Assembly (NCBI GenBank): GCA_938001945.1
Contig: CALLBH010000020.1
Span: forward strand, 1-32,644
Source: an uncultured Robiginitomaculum sp.
Lineage (GTDB): Bacteria > Pseudomonadota > Alphaproteobacteria > Caulobacterales > Maricaulaceae
Length of the DNA stretch: 32,644 bases
Direction: 5' to 3'
Each line of letters opens with the position of its first letter. The stretch's first letter is position 1. Shown here in pieces: positions 1 through 8,744 of the stretch. Position numbers and translations under genes: made by a program. The notes beneath the pieces are model-generated. The model did no database searches. It was not told the DNA's origin and saw only the letters and a program-made list of their open reading frames with translations.

Positions 1-206
1 TAAGCCGTGGCGTAATTTAAGACATATCGCGCCGAGCCCACAAGCTGCCGCGCGCCGGGATCAAAACACGTCCCGTCGTCTAAAAAACAGCCATAAAATC
101 CACCCTCGGGTGCAAAGACGCGCGGTTCATAAAATTCCAAAGTCGACTCAATATGCGTCTCAAGGAATTTCGGACTTGTGAAATCGGGATAATCTTTGGA
201 CTGCAT
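1..206 (-). CDS. AGE/mannose-isomerase-family sugar epimerase, N-terminal part (cut by window edge)
   Basis: Reading leftwards from an ATG at 206, the frame stays open for 68 codons to the window edge. It has the pattern of the N-acylglucosamine 2-epimerase / mannose isomerase family: FYEPRVF, GGFYGCFLDDG and RQLVGSARYVLNYA. Members are (alpha/alpha)6-barrel cytoplasmic enzymes that epimerise or isomerise aldoses such as mannose/fructose, GlcNAc/ManNAc or cellobiose. The RQLVGSxRxVxNYA segment resembles the mannose-isomerase/YihS branch more than GlcNAc epimerases, but with about one sixth of the protein visible the substrate is open. It starts 3 bases after the stop of the NRAMP-like transporter gene, so the two are very probably cotranscribed and functionally linked. 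Confidence 0.75.
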   Translation of the reverse strand, partial: MQSKDYPDFTSPKFLETHIESTLEFYEPRVFAPEGGFYGCFLDDGTCFDPGARQLVGSARYVLNYATA

Positions 207-209
207 CGT

Positions 210-1478
210 CTAGGCCAGTTCCATCCATAGGCCTTTAATCGCCAGTGCTGACATAAAGAGCGCGAAGAATAAAATTGCGACAAGAATGATATTGGACACC
301 ACGCTATTGCGATGCTCCCCCATCAAGTCTTTGCGGTTGGCCAGATAGAAAATACAGCCCACCGTTACGGGTAATATAATCGCCCCAAAAGCCTGTGACA
401 TTATCATAATTGGAACAGGTCTCGCCTCAAAGAGTGGAACGACGAGGCCAAGCAGCGAGATGAAAAATACCATAATACGATATTTGGGCAGCGTCATCTC
501 GCGCTGGGTTTCTGTGTAATCACAAATCAACCACGGCAGCATCAAGACATTAGGAAATTGCGACGACACGCCAGCAGCCACGATCCCCATGGCGAAAATG
601 GCTGTCGCAAAGGAACCTGCGAGCGGCTCTAATAAGGTTATCATTTGCGCAGCTTTATCGAGCTTTAAGCCTTGAGTATGAAGCGTGCCTGCCGCGGCGG
701 CCATAACGGCGGCGCTAATGACGAACATCATGACGACGGCCACTATTGCATCATTACGCTGCGTCTTTGCGTCTTTGAGCGTCCAGCCCGCTTCTTTTAC
801 CAGTGTCGTGCGAATAATAAATAGACCCGAAAATACGGTCGTCCCGACCATGCCGGCTATAACAAGCCAAGGCCCTTTATCTGCGCCGGGTTGGACCTCA
901 GGAACATTCGGCAGCAGCCCCTTAATCATGTCGATAGGCGGCGGCATCATCAGGAAAAAGTTAATCAGAAAACACGCCGCCATAATGGCAACGATGACGG
1001 CTAGGCTGCGTTCGAAAACCTGCGTTTTACCGTTCCAGAAAATAAAGAACACCAAAGCAGAGAAAAATGCGGCAAACCATATCGGCGCTATACCGCCATC
1101 AATAATCGTCTTGGACCATTCAAAGCAAATTTCGGCGACAATCCCCATCACGCCCATTACACTTCCTGCTACGCCAAGCGTTAGCGCGATGATAAAGTAG
1201 ATTCCAACAGCAGGATGAATATGCTTTTTAAAGGCCTGCAAAGCCGTTTCACCGGTCACTAATGTATAACGACTATAGAGGTTGATCATAAAAAATGTGC
1301 ATAGACACGAGGCAACAATCGTCCACAAAAGCGTCATGCCATAATCAGCACCCGCTTTCGCCATCGCCGTAATACTACCCGTGCCGATGTTAAATCCTAA
1401 AAGGAATATACCGGGGAGAAAAAGCGCAAGCCCCGCCATAAATTTTTGCATGAGAGTATTTTGCCTTGTTTCGGTCAT
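210..1478 (-). CDS. NRAMP-family transporter lacking canonical metal-site motifs
   Basis: A 422-residue polytopic protein with about 11 membrane segments and the NRAMP pattern (PGIFLL...GADYGMTLLW...VTGETALQAF; GTTV...TTLV in TM6). In canonical divalent-metal transporters TM1 carries DPGN and TM6 carries MPHN. Here the aligned positions read GTGS (residues 32-35) and FSGL (216-219), so the metal-coordinating Asp, Asn and Met and the gating His are absent. It is therefore unlikely to be an ordinary Mn/Fe importer, although homology pipelines would name it that. I place the start at the ATG at 1478, preceded by GAGAGGGGA; an upstream in-frame TTG at 1502 has no ribosome site. It is followed after 3 bases by an AGE-family epimerase gene, which suggests a sugar-related role (inference). 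Confidence 0.8.
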   Translation of the reverse strand: MTETRQNTLMQKFMAGLALFLPGIFLLGFNIGTGSITAMAKAGADYGMTLLWTIVASCLCTFFMINLYSRYTLVTGETALQAFKKHIHPAVGIYFIIALTLGVAGSVMGVMGIVAEICFEWSKTIIDGGIAPIWFAAFFSALVFFIFWNGKTQVFERSLAVIVAIMAACFLINFFLMMPPPIDMIKGLLPNVPEVQPGADKGPWLVIAGMVGTTVFSGLFIIRTTLVKEAGWTLKDAKTQRNDAIVAVVMMFVISAAVMAAAAGTLHTQGLKLDKAAQMITLLEPLAGSFATAIFAMGIVAAGVSSQFPNVLMLPWLICDYTETQREMTLPKYRIMVFFISLLGLVVPLFEARPVPIMIMSQAFGAIILPVTVGCIFYLANRKDLMGEHRNSVVSNIILVAILFFALFMSALAIKGLWMELA

Positions 1479-1509
1479 TAAAATAGATCCCCTCTCATTC
1501 AATTATCTC

Positions 1510-1538
1510 ATGAGTACGGTATAGGCTCGCTTTGTCAA
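1510..1538 (-). promoter_or_regulatory. possible sigma70 promoter of the NRAMP-like/epimerase pair
   Basis: In the 87-base gap before the NRAMP-like gene the minus strand has a perfect TTGACA (1533-1538). A -10 at 16-17 bases distance is poor (TACTCA/ACTCAT). The good -35 and the gap suggest a separate transcript start for this gene pair, but the weak -10 makes the call tentative. Confidence 0.3.
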
Positions 1539-1565
1539 TTCAGTGCAAAGCAATAGAAATCAATC

Positions 1566-2762
1566 CTAGTTCTCAAGCTGTTTTACAAATCGTTGTGGTA
1601 GTAAATGTGAAACACCTAAAACCATATACGGCACCCCTGTAATGGCGATAGCCAGCGCGCATGCAAAGGTCAGAGGGAGAATAGCATAGTCGCCAAGGTC
1701 ACCAATATTAAAAAGAAGCGTTAAAGCGCACGCGCCATAGACCAACCATGAAATCCATTTTTTTCCAACTTCTTTTGCGCAATGCATAGTGAGAACCATA
1801 CCCGGAGCGAATAAGAAAAATTCATAAGACACGACACGAGGTATAAGCAGGCTCCCAACCGCTAATCCCAGCCAAACCCTTTGTTGTGGCGTAAGCTTAA
1901 ATTTCTCTGCAATTCCCAACCCTGACCCAACCATCAGAACGGCAAACGGCAACCACAACCATGTATTTAATAATGAGTCATGATCTATACCAACGAAACG
2001 TAACCATCCTAAAAAACCTTGACCAGGAAGATCTTCTAGCGCGTAGAAACGTAAGATTTCCATCCAAGCCTGCACCTCACTAGACCCTGAACTCACGAAT
2101 AAATATGTTGGCAACAATCCAATAAGTGCACCGAGTGAGAATAAACTAAGGCGTTGCCACCAAGGACGTGGTAAAAACAGAACCACAGTCAAAAGACAGA
2201 GCCAGACCTGTTTCAAACTACCGGAAACTCCTATCACAGTAACAAATAACAAAGGCGCGCGGTGCGCGACAAGCGCAATTAGCGCAATCACGCCGTAAAC
2301 TAGGCCTGCAATATTACCCCATAAAATAATACTTCCCGTCAACATTCCCGCAAATGGAATGCGTTCCATAACTGTGGCATAAGGCACACGGCGAAATATA
2401 GGAATCCAAATCGCAGCAAAAATTGCGGCAAAAAATAATATGGCATAAATGCCTGTTATTATGGACGAACCTAACATCGACACTAGACCGTGAAGACCTT
2501 GGGCTGGCCATGGAATATAAAGATAGCTCGCTACAGTATCATATTGCGCGCATGAAAATGCTTTCGCAGGTGGATACATTGTATTGCCTTGCGCTGCCCG
2601 AGCGCCGGCGCAGAGCAAGGTTTCGAATTCTTCGCCGTTATATACTGGGCGACCTTTGAGGGCACGGCCCAAAACACCGCTCATCAGTGGTCCAAAAAAC
2701 AGAACGATTAGTCCTATTTTTTTCCACAGCGGCATATGCTTGTCGTCTTGATCAGACCTCAT
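1566..2762 (-). CDS. polytopic GT-C-like glycosyltransferase (DUF2029/GT87-like), tentative
   Basis: A 398-residue protein with about ten hydrophobic helices. After the first helix it has an acidic luminal stretch (GRPVYNGEEFETLLCAGARAAQGNTMYPP). This resembles the first periplasmic loop of GT-C transferases of the DUF2029/GT87 type, which take a sugar from a polyprenyl-phosphate donor and add it to an envelope glycan. Membrane topology and context support this; no catalytic residue can be proven by eye. It starts at ATG 2762 with AAGGAA in front, 25 bases after the stop of the GT2 gene. That gene probably makes its lipid-linked donor. Alternative: an uncharacterised envelope membrane protein. 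Codon use and base composition look slightly more AT-rich than lptABC. Confidence 0.55.
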   Translation of the reverse strand: MRSDQDDKHMPLWKKIGLIVLFFGPLMSGVLGRALKGRPVYNGEEFETLLCAGARAAQGNTMYPPAKAFSCAQYDTVASYLYIPWPAQGLHGLVSMLGSSIITGIYAILFFAAIFAAIWIPIFRRVPYATVMERIPFAGMLTGSIILWGNIAGLVYGVIALIALVAHRAPLLFVTVIGVSGSLKQVWLCLLTVVLFLPRPWWQRLSLFSLGALIGLLPTYLFVSSGSSEVQAWMEILRFYALEDLPGQGFLGWLRFVGIDHDSLLNTWLWLPFAVLMVGSGLGIAEKFKLTPQQRVWLGLAVGSLLIPRVVSYEFFLFAPGMVLTMHCAKEVGKKWISWLVYGACALTLLFNIGDLGDYAILPLTFACALAIAITGVPYMVLGVSHLLPQRFVKQLEN

Positions 2763-2787
2763 AAAAATTCCTTAAGGTGCAAATCAG

Positions 2788-3807
2788 TTAAGACGCATCA
2801 TCTTTGTAGTGGTGTTCAATTAAATAATTGGGACGCTGTTTTGATTCTAATGTCAATCTGGCTAGATACTCACCAATTATGCCTAAAGAAATAAGTTGCG
2901 CTGAACTGAGCCCCAAAATAAAAATCGTGAGGGACGCGTAACCGGGAACGTCGATACCAAACATCAAAGTTTGAACGAAAACAATGGCCGCATAAATAAT
3001 TGCGCCCATAGCGACTAAAACACCAAAATAAGTCCAAGCTTTAAGCGGGATTGTTGAAAATCCAAAAATTCCATCGAGAGCGAAATTCCATAAACGGCCA
3101 AATCCAAATTTCGTCTTTCCTGCTTCGCGCTGTGGGCGTTCATAAGGTACAGCAATGGCTGGATATCCCACCCATGCAAACAGCCCTTTCATGAAACGGT
3201 TTCGCTCTTTAAGGGCCCCCATGGCGTCAACAACACGTCGATCAATCAGCCGGAAATCCCCAACATTATCTGGGATTTCAACATTCGAGATTGAGTTGAA
3301 GAATTTATAGAACTTTTTCGCGGTCCAACGCTTTAAAAAACTATCTGTGCGGCGCGCAGTACGTTTTCCATAGACAATATCATAGCCGTCGCGCCAATTT
3401 TTTACAAACGGTTTAATTAGCTCTGGCGGATCCTGCAAATCGACGTCCATAACAATAACCGCATCCGCATCACATTGATCTAAACCGGCAGTGAGAGCGG
3501 CTTCTTTGCCAAAATTACGAGTAAGATTGATGACAGATATATTGGGGTTTAATTGCGATGCCCTAAGTAATATCCCGAGCGTATTATCCCGGCTACCATC
3601 ATTTATAAATGTGATGGTGTAAGTCCCGCCCTCAGAATCAAGAATAGGATATATCCTTGCTAGAAATAGATTTATAGCATCCGCTTCGTCATACACTGGC
3701 ACCAAGACGGTAATGTGAGTCGTCTCAACAGATGGGCGAAGGGCTTTACGCTTCGCGGCAACGATAGCGTGTCCATCTAAAACTGGCGATGCGGTGCTAT
3801 CGATCAA
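2788..3807 (-). CDS. GT2 family glycosyltransferase, GtrB/DPM1-like (polyprenyl-phosphate sugar synthase)
   Basis: The protein has an N-terminal GT-A domain (ITVLVPVYDEADAI, FINDGSRDNT, LTRNFGKEAAL, and VMDVDLQDPPEL with the DxD-like metal site). Two C-terminal membrane helices follow, then a conserved IGEYLARL tail. This is the architecture of GtrB/ArnC/DPM1-like enzymes, which transfer a hexose from a nucleotide sugar to undecaprenyl phosphate at the inner leaflet. No ATG lies before the catalytic domain. The TTG at 3807 is preceded by AAGGA at a good distance and is my chosen start (about 339 residues); another TTG at 3825 lacks a ribosome site. It lies 29 bases downstream of lptB on the same strand and upstream of the GT-C-like gene. 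The sugar cannot be deduced. Confidence 0.85.
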   Translation of the reverse strand: MIDSTASPVLDGHAIVAAKRKALRPSVETTHITVLVPVYDEADAINLFLARIYPILDSEGGTYTITFINDGSRDNTLGILLRASQLNPNISVINLTRNFGKEAALTAGLDQCDADAVIVMDVDLQDPPELIKPFVKNWRDGYDIVYGKRTARRTDSFLKRWTAKKFYKFFNSISNVEIPDNVGDFRLIDRRVVDAMGALKERNRFMKGLFAWVGYPAIAVPYERPQREAGKTKFGFGRLWNFALDGIFGFSTIPLKAWTYFGVLVAMGAIIYAAIVFVQTLMFGIDVPGYASLTIFILGLSSAQLISLGIIGEYLARLTLESKQRPNYLIEHHYKDDAS

Positions 3808-3836
3808 GATTTTATCCTTATACAATTCGAAGGGCG

Positions 3837-4604
3837 CTAACTGTATTTTTCACCTAAATACAAACGACGCACGTCAGGGTTAGCCCGAATTTCATCAGGT
3901 GTCCCGGAAAATAAAACTTCGCCTTGAAACATAATGGAAGCGCGGTCGACAATGTCGAGTGTTTCGCGTACGCGGTGATCTGTGATGAGGACGCCAAGTC
4001 CGCGCTCTTTAAGGTAGCGGATAAGTTCTGAGATATCGGCGATGGCGATGGGGTCGATCCCTGTGAAAGGCTCATCAAGCAAAATGAAGCCCGGCTTTGA
4101 AGCCAGCGCGCGCGCAATTTCAACGCGGCGACGTTCCCCGCCGGACAATGCTGGCGCAGGACTATTTTTAATATGCGTTATCGAAAGCTCTTCGAGTAAT
4201 TTATCGACAGTCTCGCCCCATAATTTACGATTGGGCTCGGTAAGCTCAACAATAGCGCGGATATTTTCTTCGACAGTCAGGCCGCGAAAAATACTCTCTT
4301 GTTGCGGCAAATACCCAACGCCGAGACGGGCGCGTTGATACATAGGCAATGTGGTTATGTCTTCGCCATCCAAAATGACTTTACCGCGATCCGCTTCTAC
4401 GAGGCCCATAATCATATAAAAACATGTTGTCTTACCCGCGCCATTCGGGCCCATTAGCGCAACAATTTCGCCGCGCTGCACAGATACAGAAACGCCTTTG
4501 ACAACGGCGCGGCCACGATAAGATTTACCGATACTTGCCGCAGCAAGCCCCGTCGCGGGCGCGCGCAAAACTTTTGAGTCAGATGTTTCGGTGCGGACAC
4601 TCAC
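3837..4604 (-). CDS. lptB: LPS export ABC transporter ATP-binding protein LptB
   Basis: 255-residue ATPase that drives LPS extraction from the inner membrane as part of LptB2FG and pushes it along the LptC-LptA bridge. Visible elements: Walker A GPNGAGKTT (residues 52-60), a Q-loop region GYLPQQESIFRGLTVEENI typical of LptB, the signature ALSGGERRRVEIARAL, Walker B FILLDEPFTGIDPIA and the H-loop ITDHRVRETL. The N-terminus carries about 20 extra residues compared with E. coli LptB. It starts with GTG at 4604, whose first base is the last base of the lptA stop codon (TAGTG), indicating translational coupling. lptF/lptG are not in the window. Confidence 0.96.
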   Translation of the reverse strand: MSVRTETSDSKVLRAPATGLAAASIGKSYRGRAVVKGVSVSVQRGEIVALMGPNGAGKTTCFYMIMGLVEADRGKVILDGEDITTLPMYQRARLGVGYLPQQESIFRGLTVEENIRAIVELTEPNRKLWGETVDKLLEELSITHIKNSPAPALSGGERRRVEIARALASKPGFILLDEPFTGIDPIAIADISELIRYLKERGLGVLITDHRVRETLDIVDRASIMFQGEVLFSGTPDEIRANPDVRRLYLGEKYS

Positions 4605-5122
4605 TAAAGTGAACCGCCATTACCACCAGGAATCAAAATATTAACGCGGCCCGTTCTGCACGCGCGGCCTTTACAATCGCCTTGCATTTTGGCCTCTTTA
4701 TTGGCCAGATTATAGATAAGCTTTGACCCTGTACCGACATTGCCTGAGCTGTCTTCAAGAATAACATCACCTGTGATGGTGATGATGTCGCGCGTCTCTT
4801 CATAAACGCCTTTGGCGCCGCGCACTTTTTCGTTCGGCGTGATGTAGTAGAAATTACCGACGGCATCGATACGCTCAATTGGACCTAACCGGCCCCCGCC
4901 CAAATCTGCGCGATATACATTCATCGTATCCGCCAAAATCCGCACATCCCCTTGCTGAACCTGAACTTGGCCCGTTAATACGGTAAGGCGGCCTTTATAA
5001 TCTGCTTTATCCGCATCGATTTTTGTCGGCACATCCCCTGTCCCAAATGCAAATTGAGCCTGCGCCGGCGCTGCAGCGGCGAGGCCGAGTGCTGCAATCA
5101 AACTTACGGTCATTATCTTCAT
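4604..5122 (-). CDS. lptA: periplasmic LPS-bridge protein LptA
   Basis: 172-residue OstA/LptA-family protein: a signal peptide (MKIMTVSLIAALGLAAAAPAQAQ, cleavage after AQA/Q) and a beta-jellyroll domain (IDADKADYKGRLTVLTGQVQVQQGDVRILADTMNVY...). It forms the periplasmic bridge that carries LPS from LptC to the LptDE translocon. I start it at ATG 5122, one base after the lptC stop and preceded by CGGAGAA. A longer GTG-initiated frame to 5164 would bury the signal peptide. The C-terminal part has an unusual pair of Cys (GDCKGRACRTG). Confidence 0.93.
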   Translation of the reverse strand: MKIMTVSLIAALGLAAAAPAQAQFAFGTGDVPTKIDADKADYKGRLTVLTGQVQVQQGDVRILADTMNVYRADLGGGRLGPIERIDAVGNFYYITPNEKVRGAKGVYEETRDIITITGDVILEDSSGNVGTGSKLIYNLANKEAKMQGDCKGRACRTGRVNILIPGGNGGSL

Positions 5123-5123
5123 T

Positions 5124-5801
5124 CTAATTCTCCGTTTCAGGGTCGTCTTGAGAGGCAGGCTCACGCCGCAGATCCTCTGGATATATTATTGCTTTAACAT
5201 TGTTCTCAAAAATATAACGTGAATAATCCTCAAGGATTTGATAGCGCTCGCCCTCAACTGTGCCGAAATTTCCGACGCATTTGATCGGCTCATCGCCGGT
5301 GACGCGGCGCTCTGCGGTGAAAATCTTAGCGTGTGTGGTATCGCAGCTATATCCATCATCCGTGCGCACTTTAACATCGGCCCGCAACTCCATGATCTGA
5401 GCTTTGGAATCGTAAAGCCCTTCTAGCGCCGTAACACTGGACTCAGGCGCGCCGTCTAATCGGCGAAATGTCAGCACAGGCTTAACCAGTTTAACAGCGT
5501 CAGGGTTATCCATCGCGCGCGTCGCATATTCAGCGGTCAGTGCATATGGCACGCCCTGCCCGTCAAGTCCTGTATAGCGTGGATTGGTCATGCGCACGGC
5601 TTCGCCGCCCGGTCCGGTATCGATCTGTTCGGCTCCGATGCCGCGCGACATGTAAAACGCTAATAGTCCCAAAATACACCCTGCTCCCAGGACAAATGCC
5701 AAACGCAGTATTGCGACAAACCTCGTATGCCGCTTCGCCGCAGTCAGCGTCAGAGAGCGCTTAGGTTCCCATAACGTATCTGATGGTGTCGCGGCGTTCA
5801 T
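5124..5801 (-). CDS. lptC: LPS export protein LptC
   Basis: 225 residues with a short cytoplasmic N-terminus, one membrane anchor (about residues 28-50, FVAILRLAFVLGAGCILGLLAFYM) and a periplasmic LptC/YrbK jellyroll (MTNPRYTGLDGQGVPYALTAEYA..., LEGLYDSKAQIMELRADVKV). It accepts LPS from LptB2FG and hands it to LptA. The gene sits 5 bases after the RNase D-like gene and 1 base before lptA, the usual alphaproteobacterial order. It is slightly longer than E. coli LptC (191 residues), as is normal in this class. Confidence 0.93.
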   Translation of the reverse strand: MNAATPSDTLWEPKRSLTLTAAKRHTRFVAILRLAFVLGAGCILGLLAFYMSRGIGAEQIDTGPGGEAVRMTNPRYTGLDGQGVPYALTAEYATRAMDNPDAVKLVKPVLTFRRLDGAPESSVTALEGLYDSKAQIMELRADVKVRTDDGYSCDTTHAKIFTAERRVTGDEPIKCVGNFGTVEGERYQILEDYSRYIFENNVKAIIYPEDLRREPASQDDPETEN

Positions 5802-5806
5802 AATGA

Positions 5807-6436
5807 CTAATCGTTACGACGGAAGCTGTGGGAGAATATATCAATCCCGTCCCAGCCTAGGCGATCCAGCGTCGTGCGGGTGGGAAGAAAATCGAAGCAA
5901 GCTTTGGCTACATCCATGCGTCCTTCGCGTAAAAGGCGGCCAATGAAAACACGGCGCAATTGATGTAAATAGAGCACATCCGAAGCGGCATATTCTTGCT
6001 GCGCCTTTGACAATGTATCACTTGCCCAATCGCTGCTTTGTTGCTGTTTGGATAAATCAATACTCAGCAGTTCTTTGCATAAAGCCTTAAGGCCATGAGA
6101 ATCCGTATATGTGCGCGTCAGACCCGAGGCAATCTTAGTACAAAAGAGCGGCATGCAATCGACGCCCAAATCACGCTGCATGATCGCCACATCGAAACGG
6201 GCAAAGTGAAAGATTTTCTCAACATTAGGATTGGCCATCAAGGCTTTCAGGTTCGGGCAATCATATGTGTCGCGGTCCATCTGCACAAGATGCGCGTCAC
6301 CGTCGCCTGAGGAGAGCTGCACAAGACATAATTTATCGCGCACAAGCGACAAGCCCTGCGTCTCGGTATCCACCGCTACAGCGTCGCCAAAATCCAGCCC
6401 TGCTGGAATGTCGTGTTTGTGCAGATGAATAGCCAT
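5807..6436 (-). CDS. RNase D-like DEDDy 3'-5' exonuclease
   Basis: 209-residue single-domain DnaQ-like exonuclease. ExoI motif VDTETQG (Asp23, Glu25), ExoII segment IFHFARFDVAIM and ExoIII YAASDVLYLHQL (Tyr...Asp) fit the DEDDy class. It lacks the HRDC domains of E. coli RNase D, as do the short alphaproteobacterial homologues encoded just upstream of lptC. The probable role is trimming of tRNA/stable RNA 3' ends. The chosen start is ATG 6436 preceded by AGGACA; an upstream ATG at 6493 would add 19 unconserved residues. It begins the lpt operon and is divergent from ada. Confidence 0.88.
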   Translation of the reverse strand: MAIHLHKHDIPAGLDFGDAVAVDTETQGLSLVRDKLCLVQLSSGDGDAHLVQMDRDTYDCPNLKALMANPNVEKIFHFARFDVAIMQRDLGVDCMPLFCTKIASGLTRTYTDSHGLKALCKELLSIDLSKQQQSSDWASDTLSKAQQEYAASDVLYLHQLRRVFIGRLLREGRMDVAKACFDFLPTRTTLDRLGWDGIDIFSHSFRRND

Positions 6437-6585
6437 AAAGATGTGTCCTGTTGATTTAGCTATGGACGTAACGAAGCCAAAGCTAAAACTCAAGCCGATT
6501 GCGCGGCGCGAAGACTTACAATGCTTTTAGAATAAGCTGCTCGAAAATCGCTCCTCGCTCGCGACTTCTGTGCTAAACGCTGTGC

Positions 6586-7614
6586 ATGACACAACACCTT
6601 ACAGACGCGCAGAAATACGACATCATCGCCGCGAAAGACAAATCTTATGATGGCGTGTTTTTCGTGGGCGTTCTCACGACAGCGATTTTCTGCCGCCCGG
6701 GGTGTCCGGCGCGCGTGCCCAATGCCGAGAATTGCCAATATTACGATACGGCATATGATGCTTTAAAAGCGGGCTATCGCGCCTGCAAGAAATGTCACCC
6801 CGCCAGTCACAGCGCCCAAGACGGACCGCTAGTCAAACGTCTTATCGCTTTGGTCGAAGATGACCCCGCTAGAGTGTGGCGTGAGGGCGATTTAAAAGCC
6901 ATCGGGATTGACCCGTCCACGGCAAGGCGGCAATTCAAGCGTAGATTTGGTATGAGTTTCACCGCCTATGCCCGCGCGCGCAGATTGGCATTGGGACTTA
7001 AGACACTCGCGAAAGGCGGAGATATGATCGAGGCACAATTGGCATCGGGATATGAAAGCGAGAGCGGGTTTCGCAAGGCTTTCGGCAATGCGTTCGGCGC
7101 CGCGTCCGGCGATACGCTCTATGTCGACTGGATCGACACCCCGTACGGACCAATGATCGCGGTCGCCAGCGCCGAGGCTTTATTCTTGCTCGAATTCACA
7201 GACCGCGTGAAACTTGATCGGCAAATGCAGCGCGTTGCGAAAAAGAACCGCGTGAACATCACCGCGGGGCGCACGGCTATTCATGATCAAATTGCGGGCG
7301 AGTTAGAGCTTTATTTCAAAGGCAAACTGACGGAATTTAAAACGCCGCTAGCCCTTACTGGAACAGATTTCCAAAAGACAACATGGCACGCATTACTGCG
7401 TATTCCCTATGGCCAGACCAAAAGTTATGCCGAGCTCGCCGAGACGGTCGGCAACCCCAAGAGCTTTCGCGCCGTTGCGAATAGTAATGCTAATAATGGA
7501 CTGGCGCTGATCGTACCGTGTCACCGCGTCATCGCCAAAGACGGTACGCTGGGGGGGTATGCGGGCGGTTTAGACCGCAAACAAAAACTGCTGGATCTAG
7601 AGCGCGGAGACTAA
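6586..7614 (+). CDS. ada: Ada: methyl-sensing transcription activator / O6-methylguanine-DNA methyltransferase
   Basis: 342-residue protein with all three Ada modules. The N-terminal Zn domain has Cys36, Cys40, Cys67 and Cys70 (FCRPGCPAR...CKKCHP); Cys36 is the methylphosphotriester acceptor. An AraC-type HTH spans about residues 85-160 (DPSTARRQFKRRFG...). The C-terminal methyltransferase has the PCHRV active site at Cys312. The protein repairs O6-methylguanine and, once methylated, activates the adaptive response. Length matches E. coli Ada (354). It is divergent from the lpt operon across about 150 bases; no obvious Ada box was seen there. Its stop overlaps the convergent GumN-family gene by 4 bases. 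Confidence 0.96.
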   Translation: MTQHLTDAQKYDIIAAKDKSYDGVFFVGVLTTAIFCRPGCPARVPNAENCQYYDTAYDALKAGYRACKKCHPASHSAQDGPLVKRLIALVEDDPARVWREGDLKAIGIDPSTARRQFKRRFGMSFTAYARARRLALGLKTLAKGGDMIEAQLASGYESESGFRKAFGNAFGAASGDTLYVDWIDTPYGPMIAVASAEALFLLEFTDRVKLDRQMQRVAKKNRVNITAGRTAIHDQIAGELELYFKGKLTEFKTPLALTGTDFQKTTWHALLRIPYGQTKSYAELAETVGNPKSFRAVANSNANNGLALIVPCHRVIAKDGTLGGYAGGLDRKQKLLDLERGD

Positions 7615-8597
7615 TCGTCAGGATAAAGGTCTATCGTGGAGAGCACATTTTCGCCTTTGGCAGCGCGATAGCGCTCAACGGTAAAGCCTTTACGCTCCAA
7701 TAAGTCGGGCAAATTATCAGGCCCGATTAGGTGTCCCACGCCAACAACGACCAGAACAGTGCCACTTTCATCCATGCGTCCGGCGAGCACATCGGCCCAG
7801 CGGCGAGAGCGCGACGAGAACACAGCTTCATAGGCCAGCGGTTCACGATCATAATAAGGCGTTACAACCTCGGACCCTATGCGTTCTAAATCCCCTGCTA
7901 ACCACGCACGAATAAGTGTCTGCATTTGCTGCGGCAGATCATTTTGATTGATAAGCGTATCGCGCAATGCCGCCATTTGCATTTCATCGGGCAAAGAGAC
8001 GGAGGCTAGCAAATGCTCCTCCATTGTCTCTAGATAGGCAATATATTTACCGCTCGCCTGCGCGCGCGCGAGAAGCTTTGTATCTGCTCCAAAGTCACTG
8101 CGGTAACCCTCTCTCTTCAAAAGACTCGCGGTTATAATATCAGCGGCGAGCCACGGCTTGTAATTATCAAATGTCCCTTCCGGTAGATCGCTATTGAGGG
8201 TCGCCGCAAAGAGAAGTTTACCTTCATACCCAGAAAGCTCTCGCGACAAACCCGTTGAGGTCAAGTAATATCCATATTGCGAAATAATCAGCGACGCTTC
8301 ACGCTGCGCGGCCTCATCATTCGAGGTCTCGAAATACACCGTACCGGCGCGCGCGAAAACATCATCTAAGTCTTTGCGTGACCAATCTGTATCTTCGGGC
8401 AGCATATGAACCGCGCCGTAAATATAAATCTCGGCCTGCATCTCTGTGCCCGTTACTTTGAATATAGGCGGCCCGTCATTACGCGCCCGCGCCGCCGCAA
8501 TTTTGGCCTGAACATCAGGGTCGTTTTGACAGGCATTAAGCGCAAAGGCTGAGGCGATCAGGGCGCAAATACATATCCATTTTATTACGGTTTTCAT
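7611..8597 (-). CDS. TraB/GumN-family lipoprotein
   Basis: 328 residues. The N-terminus is a lipoprotein signal with lipobox LNAC (Cys23). The body shows TraB/GumN features: [16 protein letters not shown] near the start (the family GxxH motif), a YFETSNDEA segment, and [25 protein letters not shown] near the end (second conserved GxGH). Some relatives are TIKI-type metalloproteases; the paired GxxH/GxGH histidines here are compatible with metal binding, but the function in bacteria is unsettled. The ATG at 8597 is the only sensible start because the signal peptide begins there. It converges on ada (4-base overlap) and has no apparent operon partner. Confidence 0.85.
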   Translation of the reverse strand: MKTVIKWICICALIASAFALNACQNDPDVQAKIAAARARNDGPPIFKVTGTEMQAEIYIYGAVHMLPEDTDWSRKDLDDVFARAGTVYFETSNDEAAQREASLIISQYGYYLTSTGLSRELSGYEGKLLFAATLNSDLPEGTFDNYKPWLAADIITASLLKREGYRSDFGADTKLLARAQASGKYIAYLETMEEHLLASVSLPDEMQMAALRDTLINQNDLPQQMQTLIRAWLAGDLERIGSEVVTPYYDREPLAYEAVFSSRSRRWADVLAGRMDESGTVLVVVGVGHLIGPDNLPDLLERKGFTVERYRAAKGENVLSTIDLYPDD

Positions 8598-8658
8598 CAG
8601 CAGACTCTAGCGCTCCACGGTTGCGCGCCTGTATGGAACAGTCTACTACCGCGCGCAA

Positions 8659-8735
<77 letters not shown>

Positions 8736-8744
8736 CTTTTTTTT

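Noticed and set aside
685-1200. 171-codon frame on the plus strand inside the NRAMP-like gene
   Set aside because: Antisense of a membrane protein; low-complexity Ala/Ile/Thr composition and no ribosome site.
210-1478. ordinary Mn2+/Fe2+ NRAMP transporter
   Set aside because: The DPGN and MPHN metal-site motifs are replaced by GTGS and FSGL.
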